DNA of 64,000 nucleotides from JAWKXU01 sp020446465. Its GTDB lineage: Bacteria > Pseudomonadota > Alphaproteobacteria > Sphingomonadales > Sphingomonadaceae. Below are positions 38,373-46,181 of this stretch, in pieces. The stretch lies in NCBI GenBank assembly GCA_041396845.1, contig JAWKXU010000005.1, positions 124,001 through 188,000 of the forward strand, given 5' to 3'. Below the pieces are notes generated by a model. It was given only the letters and a program-made list of their open reading frames with translations. It did no database searches and was not told the DNA's origin. A program made the translations under genes and the position numbers. Every line of letters starts with the position of its first letter. The first letter of the stretch is position 1.

Positions 38373-40586
38373 ATGAAAATCCGTAAACTTGCCCTTGTGG
38401 CACTCATGGTGGCGGCATCGCCCGTCGCACTGACCGGAACCGCGCAGGCTGAAACCACAGCGCCTGCCGCCAGGGAATGGTGGCCAAAGAACCTCGATCT
38501 TTCTGCGCTGCGTCAGAACGAAGCCCAGTCCAACCCCTATGGTGCAGACTATGACTATGCGACGGAGTTCGCTTCGCTCGATCTCGATGCGGTCAAGGCC
38601 GACATACGCAAGGTGCTGACGACCTCTCAGGCGTGGTGGCCGGCGGACTATGGCCACTATGGCCCATTTTTCATCCGCATGGCCTGGCACGGTGCGGGCA
38701 CATATCGCACCGGCGACGGGCGTGGCGGTGCAGGTGGCGGAGAACAGCGTTTCGAGCCGCTCAATTCCTGGCCCGACAATGTCAGCCTCGACAAGGCGCG
38801 CCGTCTCGTCTGGCCGATCAAGCAGAAATATGGTCGCAAGCTGTCCTGGGGCGACCTGATGGTGCTGACCGGCAATGTCGCCATGGAGGATATGGGCTTC
38901 AAGACGCTTGGTTTTGCCGGTGGCCGTGTGGATGCCTGGCAGCCCGATCTTGTGTTCTGGGGGCCGGAAACGAAAATGCTGATGGATGAGCGGCGTGATG
39001 ACAAGGGCAACCTCAAGGGGGCGCTCGCGGCGACCCAGATGGGCCTGATCTATGTCAATCCCGAAGGTCCGAACGGCGTTGCCGATCCTCTGGCCGCGGC
39101 GGCTGATATTCGCCGTGCGTTTGGCGCGATGGCTATGAATGACGAGGAAACCGCAGCGCTCATCGCGGGCGGCCACACGTTCGGCAAGGCGCATGGCGCG
39201 CACAAGCCGGAAGAATGCCTTGCTGGCGATCCGGGTTCTGCCGCGATCGAGAATCAGGGTCTTGGCTGGGCCAACAAGTGCGGCAAGGGTCATTCGGAAG
39301 ACACGATTACCAGCGGACTTGAAGGCGCGTGGTCGGCCAATCCGATTGCCTTCACGACGCAGTATCTCGACAATCTTTATGGCTTCACCTGGGTCATGAC
39401 CAAAAGCCCCGCAGGCGCGATCCAGTGGATTCCCAGCGATCCGGCGGCGGCGAACATGGTGCCCGACGCGCACCGTGCCGATGTGCGCCATGCACCGATC
39501 ATGTTCACCACCGATATCGCGCTGCGCGAAGACCCCGGTTTCCGCAAGATCACGCAAAAGTGGCACAAGAACCCGCAGGAGTTCTCCGATGCTTTCGCAC
39601 GGGCCTGGTTCAAGCTCACGCACCGCGACATGGGGCCGCAGGCGCGCTATCTGGGCAAGGACGCACCATCGGTGACGTTCACCTGGCAGGATCCGCTGCC
39701 CAAGGCTGACTATGCCACGATCGACGAAGCGGACGTTTCGGCGCTGAAGGGTGAGATCGCAGCATCGGGCCTGACGACGGCGGAACTGGTGCGCACGGCA
39801 TGGGCTTCGGCCTCGACTTTCCGCGCGACGGATATGCGAGGCGGTGCGAATGGCGCGCGTCTGCGGCTTGACCCGCAGCGTAGCTGGGCGGTCAACGATC
39901 CGGCGGAGCTGAAAAAGGTTCTGGCCAGCCTCTCAGCCATTCAAAAGGCCTTCAACAAGAGCGCGAGCGACGGCAAGAAAGTGAGCATGGCCGATCTTGT
40001 GGTGCTGGGCGGCAATGTCGGCATTGAGCAGGCAGCGAGCGCGGCTGGTCAGGATGTGACTGTGCCATTCACGCCGGGCCGGGTCGATGCCACGCAGGCG
40101 CAGACCGATGTCGTTTCAGCAAACTACCTTCAGCCCATGGCCGATGGTTTCCGCAACTACTATGCGGCCAATGCCGATCTGGGGCCGACCGAGTCGCTGA
40201 TCGACAAGGCGGACATGCTGGACCTGACTGTGCCGGAAATGACCGTGCTTGTGGGCGGGATGCGTGCGTTGGGCGCCAATGCAGGCGGCTCGACCGCAGG
40301 CGTCCTCACCCGTCGTCCGGGACAGCTCACCAACGACTTCTTCGTTAATCTGCTGACGATGGACACTGTCTGGACGAAGTCGGCGGCGACGCCGGGCCTT
40401 TATGAAGGAAAAGACCGCGCCACAGGGGCGGCGCAATGGACGGCGACCCCGGTGGACCTCATGTTCGGGTCCAATTCCGAACTGCGCGCCGTGGCCGAAG
40501 TCTATGCGTCCGACGATGCGAAGGCGAAGTTCGCAACAGACTTCGTCGCGGCCTGGACCAAGGTGATGAACGCGGACCGCTTCTGA
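38373..40586 (+). CDS. katG: Catalase-peroxidase KatG with signal peptide
   Basis: KatG removes H2O2 by catalase and peroxidase reactions using haem. ATG 38373 follows AGGAGGAGAG. The 737-residue product starts with a clear signal peptide ending about TGTAQA, so it is exported, unlike most KatG. It keeps the distal triad in IRMAWHGAGTYR, the Tyr of GLIYVNPEGPNG and the Met of AMNDEETAALIAGGHTFGKA that form the Met-Tyr-Trp adduct, the proximal His in GGHTFGKAHG, and the inactive second domain. A cytochrome c gene follows 79 bp later. Confidence 0.95.
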   Translation: MKIRKLALVALMVAASPVALTGTAQAETTAPAAREWWPKNLDLSALRQNEAQSNPYGADYDYATEFASLDLDAVKADIRKVLTTSQAWWPADYGHYGPFFIRMAWHGAGTYRTGDGRGGAGGGEQRFEPLNSWPDNVSLDKARRLVWPIKQKYGRKLSWGDLMVLTGNVAMEDMGFKTLGFAGGRVDAWQPDLVFWGPETKMLMDERRDDKGNLKGALAATQMGLIYVNPEGPNGVADPLAAAADIRRAFGAMAMNDEETAALIAGGHTFGKAHGAHKPEECLAGDPGSAAIENQGLGWANKCGKGHSEDTITSGLEGAWSANPIAFTTQYLDNLYGFTWVMTKSPAGAIQWIPSDPAAANMVPDAHRADVRHAPIMFTTDIALREDPGFRKITQKWHKNPQEFSDAFARAWFKLTHRDMGPQARYLGKDAPSVTFTWQDPLPKADYATIDEADVSALKGEIAASGLTTAELVRTAWASASTFRATDMRGGANGARLRLDPQRSWAVNDPAELKKVLASLSAIQKAFNKSASDGKKVSMADLVVLGGNVGIEQAASAAGQDVTVPFTPGRVDATQAQTDVVSANYLQPMADGFRNYYAANADLGPTESLIDKADMLDLTVPEMTVLVGGMRALGANAGGSTAGVLTRRPGQLTNDFFVNLLTMDTVWTKSAATPGLYEGKDRATGAAQWTATPVDLMFGSNSELRAVAEVYASDDAKAKFATDFVAAWTKVMNADRF

Positions 40587-40608
40587 TCCTTCCCTCCTCC
40601 TGGGAAGT

Positions 40609-40641
40609 GCGGCGGCTGGGGCAAAATGTTCCTGCCGCCGC
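40609..40641 (+). other. Stem-loop between katG and the cytochrome c gene
   Basis: GCGGCGG (40609-40615) pairs with CCGCCGC (40635-40641). No T run follows, so it may stabilise or attenuate the message rather than terminate it. Confidence 0.45.
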
Positions 40642-40665
40642 CAATAGGACAAGGGAGAATTGGCC

Positions 40666-41052
40666 ATGCAGAAACCTGTTGCTTTGGGGATAACTGGCCT
40701 TGCGATGGTGGTGGTGGGTGCGATCGTCACCCCTGCGCCCGGACAGGCCGAAACGTCACCTGCGCGGCCAGCCGCGTTTTCCCAATGCACCGGCTGCCAT
40801 TCCACCGAGCCGGGAAAAGCCCTGTTCGGGCCAAGTCTGGCCGGGGTCGCGGGGCGGCGGGCAGGGAGCCTGCCGGGCTATACCTACAGCCCTGCTCTCA
40901 AGGCATCGGGCCTGACGTGGGATGCAGCCACGCTCGACAAGTGGCTTACATCTCCGCGAAAGGCAGTGCCGGGGACAAAGATGCCCTTTGCAGGCATCGC
41001 CGATCCGGCGCAGCGGAAGCAGGTTGTCGATTATCTGATGACCTTGCGGTAA
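40666..41052 (+). CDS. Periplasmic class I cytochrome c
   Basis: The 128-residue product has a signal peptide ending about PGQAE. It carries one haem c site FSQCTGCH, the FGPSLAGVAGRRAG block of c2/c550 cytochromes, and an axial Met in PGTKMPFAGI. ATG 40666 is preceded by AAGGGAGAA. It is in the same direction as the exported KatG and likely co-transcribed, so it may donate electrons to the periplasmic peroxidase activity. That partnership is inferred from position and shared location only. Confidence 0.9.
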   Translation: MQKPVALGITGLAMVVVGAIVTPAPGQAETSPARPAAFSQCTGCHSTEPGKALFGPSLAGVAGRRAGSLPGYTYSPALKASGLTWDAATLDKWLTSPRKAVPGTKMPFAGIADPAQRKQVVDYLMTLR

Positions 41053-41095
41053 CAATCGACAAGGCTCGCCGCATACGCCGGTTCTGCTTTCAATC

Positions 41096-42307
41096 TCAGG
41101 CAGCCAGAAGTTCGTCGGCAGGACCGAAAAACTCGTAATGGATGCGCCCGGATGGAACGCCGGCGAGCGACAGGGCGGATACTGCTGCCCGCAGGAACGG
41201 GCGGGGGCCGCAGATGAAATAATCCGCCTTGTCGACCGGCGTATTGGCTAGCAGCCACGCATCGGAGATGATCCCGGCGAAATCATAATCGACACCTGCC
41301 ACTTCCCCGGCAAGAGGGGTCTGGTGGAAGTCGATGGCGGAAATCGCCGAATGGCTGTCGGCAAGGGCGCGAACGTGGTCGCGCATGGCGTGCGTTTCCC
41401 GGTCATGCGTGCCGTGGATGTATTGCACGGGGTGGCTGGTGCCTCTTTCGGCAAGGGTTTCCAGCATGGCAACCATGGGGGTCAGGCCAACGCCTCCAGA
41501 CAGCAGGACGACAGGGTTGTCGGTGTGTTCGCCGAGGAAAAACTCTCCAGCCGGGGCCGCGACCTTGAGCACGGTTCCGACAGCGGTGTCGTCATGCAGC
41601 CAGCCGGAGGCGAGGCCTTGCGGTTCACGTTTTACCGAAATGCGATAGGTTTCGCCGTTTGCTGCATTGGAAATGGAATAGTTGCGTTTAACCGGCGGCT
41701 GCCCCGGAATGTCGAACCAGAATGTCAGGTATTGGCCGGGCTTGTGGCGCAATACCGCCTTGCCATCGACAGGCCGCAGGATGAACGATTTGATGACGCT
41801 GCTTTCGTTCACGATTGCCTCGATCCTGAAATCGCGCCAGCCATTCCAGCCGCCGTCAGCTTCACGCTGTTCGTGATAGACCATGCTTTCGCGGGCAATC
41901 AGGATATCGGCAAGGAACCAGTATGCTTCGCCCCAGGCTTCGAGGATTTCCGGCGTTGCCGCATCGCCGAGGACCGCCTTGATCGCGCCGAGCAGGGCCT
42001 CGCCGACATGGGGGTAATGTTCGGGCAGAATCTGCAAACCGACATGCTTTTGCGCGATGCGCTCGACAGCCGGGGCCAGCGCGCCAAGATTGTCGATATT
42101 GCTGGCATAAGCGAGGATCGCGCCCGTAAGTGCCCGAGGTTGTGACCCGCTGGAGCCGTGATGAGACTGGTTGAACAAGTCACGAATTTCGGGGTTTTCA
42201 AACATGCGCGAATACATTTCGTGCACGATATCGAGGCCATGCGCTTCAAGTGCGGGAACTGTAGCTTTGACGAGCGCAATCGCCTCGTTGCTGAGTGTCT
42301 TTGTCAT
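41096..42307 (-). CDS. hmp: Flavohaemoprotein, nitric oxide dioxygenase
   Basis: Hmp converts NO to nitrate with O2 and NAD(P)H. The 403-residue product has the N-terminal globin with EMYSRMFENPEIRDLFNQSH and the proximal-His region, the FAD domain with RNYSIS, and the NAD domain with LLSGGVGLTPMVAML and the terminal FICGPRPFLRA. ATG 42307 is used; a codon four positions upstream is possible. It follows the truncated haemoglobin gene in the same direction, with an NsrR gene divergent upstream. Confidence 0.95.
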   Translation of the reverse strand: MTKTLSNEAIALVKATVPALEAHGLDIVHEMYSRMFENPEIRDLFNQSHHGSSGSQPRALTGAILAYASNIDNLGALAPAVERIAQKHVGLQILPEHYPHVGEALLGAIKAVLGDAATPEILEAWGEAYWFLADILIARESMVYHEQREADGGWNGWRDFRIEAIVNESSVIKSFILRPVDGKAVLRHKPGQYLTFWFDIPGQPPVKRNYSISNAANGETYRISVKREPQGLASGWLHDDTAVGTVLKVAAPAGEFFLGEHTDNPVVLLSGGVGLTPMVAMLETLAERGTSHPVQYIHGTHDRETHAMRDHVRALADSHSAISAIDFHQTPLAGEVAGVDYDFAGIISDAWLLANTPVDKADYFICGPRPFLRAAVSALSLAGVPSGRIHYEFFGPADELLAA

Positions 42308-42379
42308 CAACGTCTCCAATGGATTTCTGTTTGAGGTGGGTTACTGGATGGCAGGTGGGTGGCTTTCACCGATGTACCG

Positions 42380-42802
42380 TCACCGGGCAGCGACCGTTTC
42401 GGCGGGTGCCCCGTTACGTGACGGCGCGTCAGCGTCGATGCGGAAGAACATCGCCAGTTGCAGGCTTTGCGCGATGCGTTGGGCCTTGTCCTGCAAGGCA
42501 GCGGCTGCGGCGGGTTCCATCATCGCGTTTGTTGTGCTGGCCCATAGGGCAAGCCAGCGTTCAAAAAGTTCCGGCGTGATGCGTGCGCGGTGTTTCACGT
42601 GGGCAGGAACCGGCTGTCCCTTGTAACGGCCGCTGGTAAGCATCACGGATGACCAGAAGTTCGTCAATTTTTCAAGGTGTTCGGGCCAATCGGCAATGGC
42701 GTCGTTGAAAATCGGGCCTAATTCCTCGTCAGCCCTGACGCTGGCGTAGAAGGCGTCGACAAGTCGGCCAAGGCCTTCGTCGTCGATCTTTTCCAGTCCC
42801 AT
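42380..42802 (-). CDS. Group III truncated haemoglobin
   Basis: The 140-residue product starts at ATG 42802 after AGGAGTC. It matches group III truncated haemoglobins: LVDAFYASVRADEELGPIFN at the B/C region, FWSSVMLTSGRYKGQPVPAH with the proximal-His segment, and FERWLALWASTTNAMM. These are linked to NO or ligand handling in other bacteria. It is first in the unit with hmp, directly behind two NsrR-like sites. Confidence 0.9.
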   Translation of the reverse strand: MGLEKIDDEGLGRLVDAFYASVRADEELGPIFNDAIADWPEHLEKLTNFWSSVMLTSGRYKGQPVPAHVKHRARITPELFERWLALWASTTNAMMEPAAAAALQDKAQRIAQSLQLAMFFRIDADAPSRNGAPAETVAAR

Positions 42803-42815
42803 TGCGCGACTCCTA

Positions 42816-42838
42816 AAACATGCAATTTCTATGCATCT
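42816..42838. promoter_or_regulatory. NsrR operator-like site 1
   Basis: AAACATGCAATTTC then TATGCATCT is an 11-1-11 inverted repeat like the NsrR consensus AAGATGCATTT-N-AAATGCATCTT. It lies 14 bp upstream of the truncated haemoglobin start. Confidence 0.65.
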
Positions 42839-42851
42839 ATACGGACGCATA

Positions 42852-42877
42852 AAAACATGCAATAGATAAACATCTTT
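42852..42877. promoter_or_regulatory. NsrR operator-like site 2
   Basis: AAAACATGCAATAGATAAAC then ATCTTT is the second NsrR-like inverted repeat, 14 bp before the nsrR start. The two sites would allow repression of both directions of the divergent unit. Confidence 0.6.
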
Positions 42878-42890
42878 GGAGACTGGATCG

Positions 42891-43325
42891 ATGCGGCTCA
42901 CCCGCTACACCGATTATGCGATGCGCGTGTTGTTATATCTGGGGTCGCGCCCCGATCGGTTGTGCTCAATTTCCGAAGTCGCAACGGCTTATGCGATTTC
43001 CAAAAACCACCTGATGAAAGTGGTCAGCGATCTGGTGAACGCAGGCTATGTGGAAAGCGTTCGTGGCAGGTCAGGCGGTATCCGTCTCGCCTTGCCGCCC
43101 GAACAGATCAGCGTCGGAAAACTGATTGCACATACAGAGGATGATTTCGATCTGGTTGGATGCGGTGCCTGTATCATTGCGTCGGCGTGCGGACTGACAA
43201 GCGTGCTGGAAGAGGCAGTCGATGCCTTTCTTGGCGTTCTTGGCCGATATACGCTCGCGGACATTCTCGCCAGGAAAGGTGATTTCACGCACCTCCTGCA
43301 CCCGGTTGAAAAGGTGCATGGCTGA
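42891..43325 (+). CDS. nsrR: Rrf2-family nitric-oxide-sensing repressor NsrR
   Basis: NsrR holds a [2Fe-2S] or [4Fe-4S] cluster and releases DNA when NO damages it. The 144-residue product starts MRLTRYTDYAMRVLLYLGSR, has the recognition part ISKNHLMKVVSDLVNAGYVE, and three cluster cysteines in VGCGACIIASACGL. It ends LGRYTLADILARKGDF. ATG 42891 follows GGAGA. It is divergent from the trHb-hmp unit with two matching operators in the 88-bp gap. The cysteine spacing (C-x2-C-x5-C) is slightly tighter than in E. coli NsrR. Confidence 0.92.
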   Translation: MRLTRYTDYAMRVLLYLGSRPDRLCSISEVATAYAISKNHLMKVVSDLVNAGYVESVRGRSGGIRLALPPEQISVGKLIAHTEDDFDLVGCGACIIASACGLTSVLEEAVDAFLGVLGRYTLADILARKGDFTHLLHPVEKVHG

Positions 43326-43331
43326 TTACGC

Positions 43332-43682
43332 TCAGCGCTGATCGAGGTATTCTGCCAGCACTATTGCATGATTAATATGGGGATCGCGGGCCGCATAAAG
43401 CAGTGTCACGTCGCTGTTATCGGTAAGTTCGCGCACCCGGGTCACGGTGTCTTTATTCGCATCAAGTTCCGCACGATAACCAGCACGAAATTCGTCGAAC
43501 CGCGAAGGATCGTGGCCGAACCATTTTCGTAACGCGGTGCTGGGCGCGATCTCCTTGCACCAGAAATCAAGTTTCGCCGCCTCTTTCGAAACTCCTCTGG
43601 GCCAGATCCGGTCGACCAACACCCGCGTGCCGTCAGCGCTTTGTGGCGCTGCATAAATCCGTTTTATGCGGATTATGCCCAT
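43332..43682 (-). CDS. DUF488 family protein
   Basis: The 116-residue product has the family blocks IRIKRIYAAPQSADGTRVLV, DRIWPRGVSKEAAKLDFW and the C-terminal TLLYAARDPHINHAIVLAEY. DUF488 proteins (YeaO-like) are small and soluble with no proven reaction, sometimes found near haem or Fe-S genes. It converges with nsrR, the stop codons being 6 bp apart. A nearby NO-stress link is positional only. Confidence 0.9.
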   Translation of the reverse strand: MGIIRIKRIYAAPQSADGTRVLVDRIWPRGVSKEAAKLDFWCKEIAPSTALRKWFGHDPSRFDEFRAGYRAELDANKDTVTRVRELTDNSDVTLLYAARDPHINHAIVLAEYLDQR

Positions 43683-43719
43683 TGCGCGCTGTCAGGCAGG
43701 GCGGTGGGCACCGCCGTCA

Positions 43720-44886
43720 TCACACCGCAGCCAGACCACGTTGCAGCCCTGCGATCAGGTCTTGTTCTGCTTCAAGTCCGACTGACAATCGAAGCAGGCT
43801 GTCGCTGATACCGGCAATCGCGCGGGCCTCGGCCCCCATGTCGGCGTGGGTCATTGTTGCGGGATGAGCCACAAGGCTTTCCACGCCGCCAAGGGATTCG
43901 GCCAGCGTGAAGAACCTGACGTTCGCAATAAAGCTGCGGACGGCATCCACGCCTCCTGCCAGTTCAAAACTCAGCATCGCGCCAAAGCCGTTCTGCTGGC
44001 GCGAGGCCACTGCGTGCCCTGCATGACCGGGGAGGCCGGGGTAGTGGACCTTGCTCACAGCCGGATGCCGATCAAGAAAGGCGGCAATGGCCATCGCGTT
44101 GCTTTGTTGCACCTGCATACGGGCAAACAGGGTGCGAAGCCCGCGTAGCGTCAGCCAGGCATCGAACGGCGCACCTGTGGAGCCGACAATACTGGCCCAC
44201 TGGCGCAGGTCTTCCGCCTCTGCCGCACTGGCCGCGATGATTGCGCCGCCGATCACGTCGGAATGGCCGTTCAGATACTTGGTCGTTGAATGGACGACAT
44301 AATCTGCACCCAGGGCAATCGGACGCTGAACGGCGGGGGACAGGAACGTGTTATCAACCGCAACCGCCGCGCCTGCCGCTTTGGCCTTCCGGGCAAGAGC
44401 GGCAATATCATTGACGCGCATCAGCGGATTGCTGGGCGTTTCGATGAGCACGAGCGCGGGCGAAGCCAAAAGGCCTTCCGCAACAGCTCCTTCATCCGAC
44501 TGATCGACAAACCGGACCGCGCAGTGTCCGCGATCCGCCCGCGCCTTGAGCAAGCGCATGGTCCCGCCATAGCAATCATGCGGGGCAAGTATCAGATCGC
44601 CCGCGTTCAGGCGGCTGACCAGCAGGTCGAGCGCGGCCATCCCGCTTGACGTGATGACAGCACCCGCGCCGCCTTCCAGCTGCGCAAGGGCATCTGCCAA
44701 CTGGTCGCGTGTGGGATTACCCGCCCGCCCGTAATCATAGCGGCGGGCCTGATCGTAACCAGCAAACTCGTATGTGCTCGACAGATAGAGCGGTGGCGCC
44801 ACAGCGCCGTAAGCCGCATCCTCCGCTACGCCGAACGCGGCGGCGATAGTCGATGGCCGGGCTGGTGGATTATCTGGATCAGGCAT
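43720..44886 (-). CDS. metB: Cystathionine gamma-synthase family PLP enzyme
   Basis: The 388-residue PLP-dependent enzyme is of the Cys/Met metabolism family: PPLYLSSTYEF, YDYGRAGNPTRDQLADALAQ, the PLP-ring block TSSGMAALDLL, and the Schiff-base Lys in VVHSTTKYLNGHSDVIGG. ESLGGVESLVAHPATMTHA is the C-terminal signature. It most likely joins O-succinylhomoserine (or O-acetylhomoserine) with cysteine in methionine synthesis, though gamma-lyase activity cannot be excluded. It follows the ferritin-like gene by 12 bp in the same direction. Confidence 0.88.
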   Translation of the reverse strand: MPDPDNPPARPSTIAAAFGVAEDAAYGAVAPPLYLSSTYEFAGYDQARRYDYGRAGNPTRDQLADALAQLEGGAGAVITSSGMAALDLLVSRLNAGDLILAPHDCYGGTMRLLKARADRGHCAVRFVDQSDEGAVAEGLLASPALVLIETPSNPLMRVNDIAALARKAKAAGAAVAVDNTFLSPAVQRPIALGADYVVHSTTKYLNGHSDVIGGAIIAASAAEAEDLRQWASIVGSTGAPFDAWLTLRGLRTLFARMQVQQSNAMAIAAFLDRHPAVSKVHYPGLPGHAGHAVASRQQNGFGAMLSFELAGGVDAVRSFIANVRFFTLAESLGGVESLVAHPATMTHADMGAEARAIAGISDSLLRLSVGLEAEQDLIAGLQRGLAAV

Positions 44887-44898
44887 GATCGACGATGC

Positions 44899-45393
44899 TC
44901 ATGAATGCTGTCCTGCCTGCTTGTCGAGAAACCCCTGGGCAAGGTCGATATTGGTGCGATGCCGGTCAGCCATGTCTTTCAGATCAGCGTGGAGCGCATC
45001 GTCACGGACACGCGGCAGCAGTTTCTCCAGCTTGCGCACGACCCATGCCTGTCCGCGATTGAGGAACGACAACCGATCCAGCGGTGCGGCAATGGCCATA
45101 GCCTTGCCGAAAAAATCGCCCGTGGTGCCAGAAGGCGATCCGCCAAGGTGCCTGATGTGGCGGGTGAGCATATCGCACCAATGCGCTTCATCCGCACGAA
45201 CGCCCTGCATCAGATCACGATAGCCCAGTGGTTCTGTCAATTTGCTGCTGTCCAGCGCAACGCGGGCGCCTGCGCGTTCAGCTTCGAGCAGTTCGTTCAG
45301 TTCCGCCAGAATCTCGTCACGGTCGGCATAGCCCATATAGGAATCGGCAGCTTCTGCGGCGTAGCACACGGGGGAAGATGGTTTTTTCGTCAT
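44899..45393 (-). CDS. Ferritin-like four-helix protein (DUF6306-type)
   Basis: The 164-residue, mainly helical product has carboxylate and His positions suggesting a ferritin-like bundle (ILAELNELLEAERAGARVAL, RADEAHWCDMLTRHIRHLGG). The start is ATG 45393; a longer frame runs to 45459. I recognise the family only loosely; members are often near redox-stress or formate-dehydrogenase genes. It is adjacent to metB and probably co-transcribed. Metal binding is inferred. Confidence 0.7.
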   Translation of the reverse strand: MTKKPSSPVCYAAEAADSYMGYADRDEILAELNELLEAERAGARVALDSSKLTEPLGYRDLMQGVRADEAHWCDMLTRHIRHLGGSPSGTTGDFFGKAMAIAAPLDRLSFLNRGQAWVVRKLEKLLPRVRDDALHADLKDMADRHRTNIDLAQGFLDKQAGQHS

Positions 45394-45733
45394 GGCATGA
45401 TTCTCGCTGCATCGCGTGCGTCTAGGCGATATCTTCGCCGCACTGGCCCGCAACCTCAAGAGTAATTACATTCATTTTCAAGGCATCTTATAGCGAGGCC
45501 ATGACAACCCGACAAGCGGACTGCAAACACAACGAATTTTCGTATTAAATGTTTGATTCGCTTTGGTCCTGTTTCGGGACGCGATGTCTTACCGTGATGT
45601 TAAAACTTTTTTTGCCGATATAGCGTTATTCTGGTCGTGCGCATTGGCCTCTTGAGTCTTCCGGTGGTGAATCTTCCAGCGGCCAACATGCGAACGATCA
45701 ATGAGTGTAAATTGACAGGCAACTGATAGCACT
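45394..45733. other. Intergenic region between the ferritin-like and PilZ genes
   Basis: The 340-bp gap separates divergent genes and is more A+T-rich than its flanks, as expected for two promoters. I see no supported small gene, RNA or repeat in it. Confidence 0.5.
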
Positions 45734-46105
45734 ATGGCTAATGTCGAGACCCGCGCAGTCGCACGCGACAGCCTTTTCCTGCTCGCTGAGGTCGAGCTGG
45801 AAGGGATTGACGTGCGCCACCGGGTAAAAGTGCGCAACCTGTCCCCCGGCGGCATGATGGGCGAAGGTGGCCCGCGGGTTGTGCCTGGCACGCACATGAC
45901 AGTCCATCTGCGCAATGTTGCGCCGGTGCAAGGCACGGTGGCCTGGGTACAGGACAGCCGCTTTGGCGTGGCATTTGCCGACGATGTAAACCCGCAGGCG
46001 GTGCGCGGATCGCCTCATCCCCACATGCATCACGACGCGCCGCGCTATACACGAAACATCAAGACACGGGCTGACCGGCCAACCGGACCTGTCCGCAAGA
46101 TCTGA
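45734..46105 (+). CDS. PilZ domain protein
   Basis: The 123-residue product has a PilZ fold with the c-di-GMP motif pair RxxxR (RAVAR, near residue 7) and NLSPGGMM (the D/NxSxxG part), then strands ending in GTVAWVQDSRFGVAFAD. The tail is His-rich and unstructured. It probably binds c-di-GMP and affects motility or surface polymers, but no partner is encoded next to it. Confidence 0.87.
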   Translation: MANVETRAVARDSLFLLAEVELEGIDVRHRVKVRNLSPGGMMGEGGPRVVPGTHMTVHLRNVAPVQGTVAWVQDSRFGVAFADDVNPQAVRGSPHPHMHHDAPRYTRNIKTRADRPTGPVRKI

Positions 46106-46181
46106 CAGTCTGCCTCCGCTGCCATTCAACGCAGCGGTATTAGACGCTGACCAGCGCGCCAGTTGATGCTAGGCGGGGGCA

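Noticed and set aside
38367..39623. 418-codon minus-strand frame across katG
   Set aside because: It is antisense to intact katG with conserved haem motifs; the translation is unlike any protein I know.
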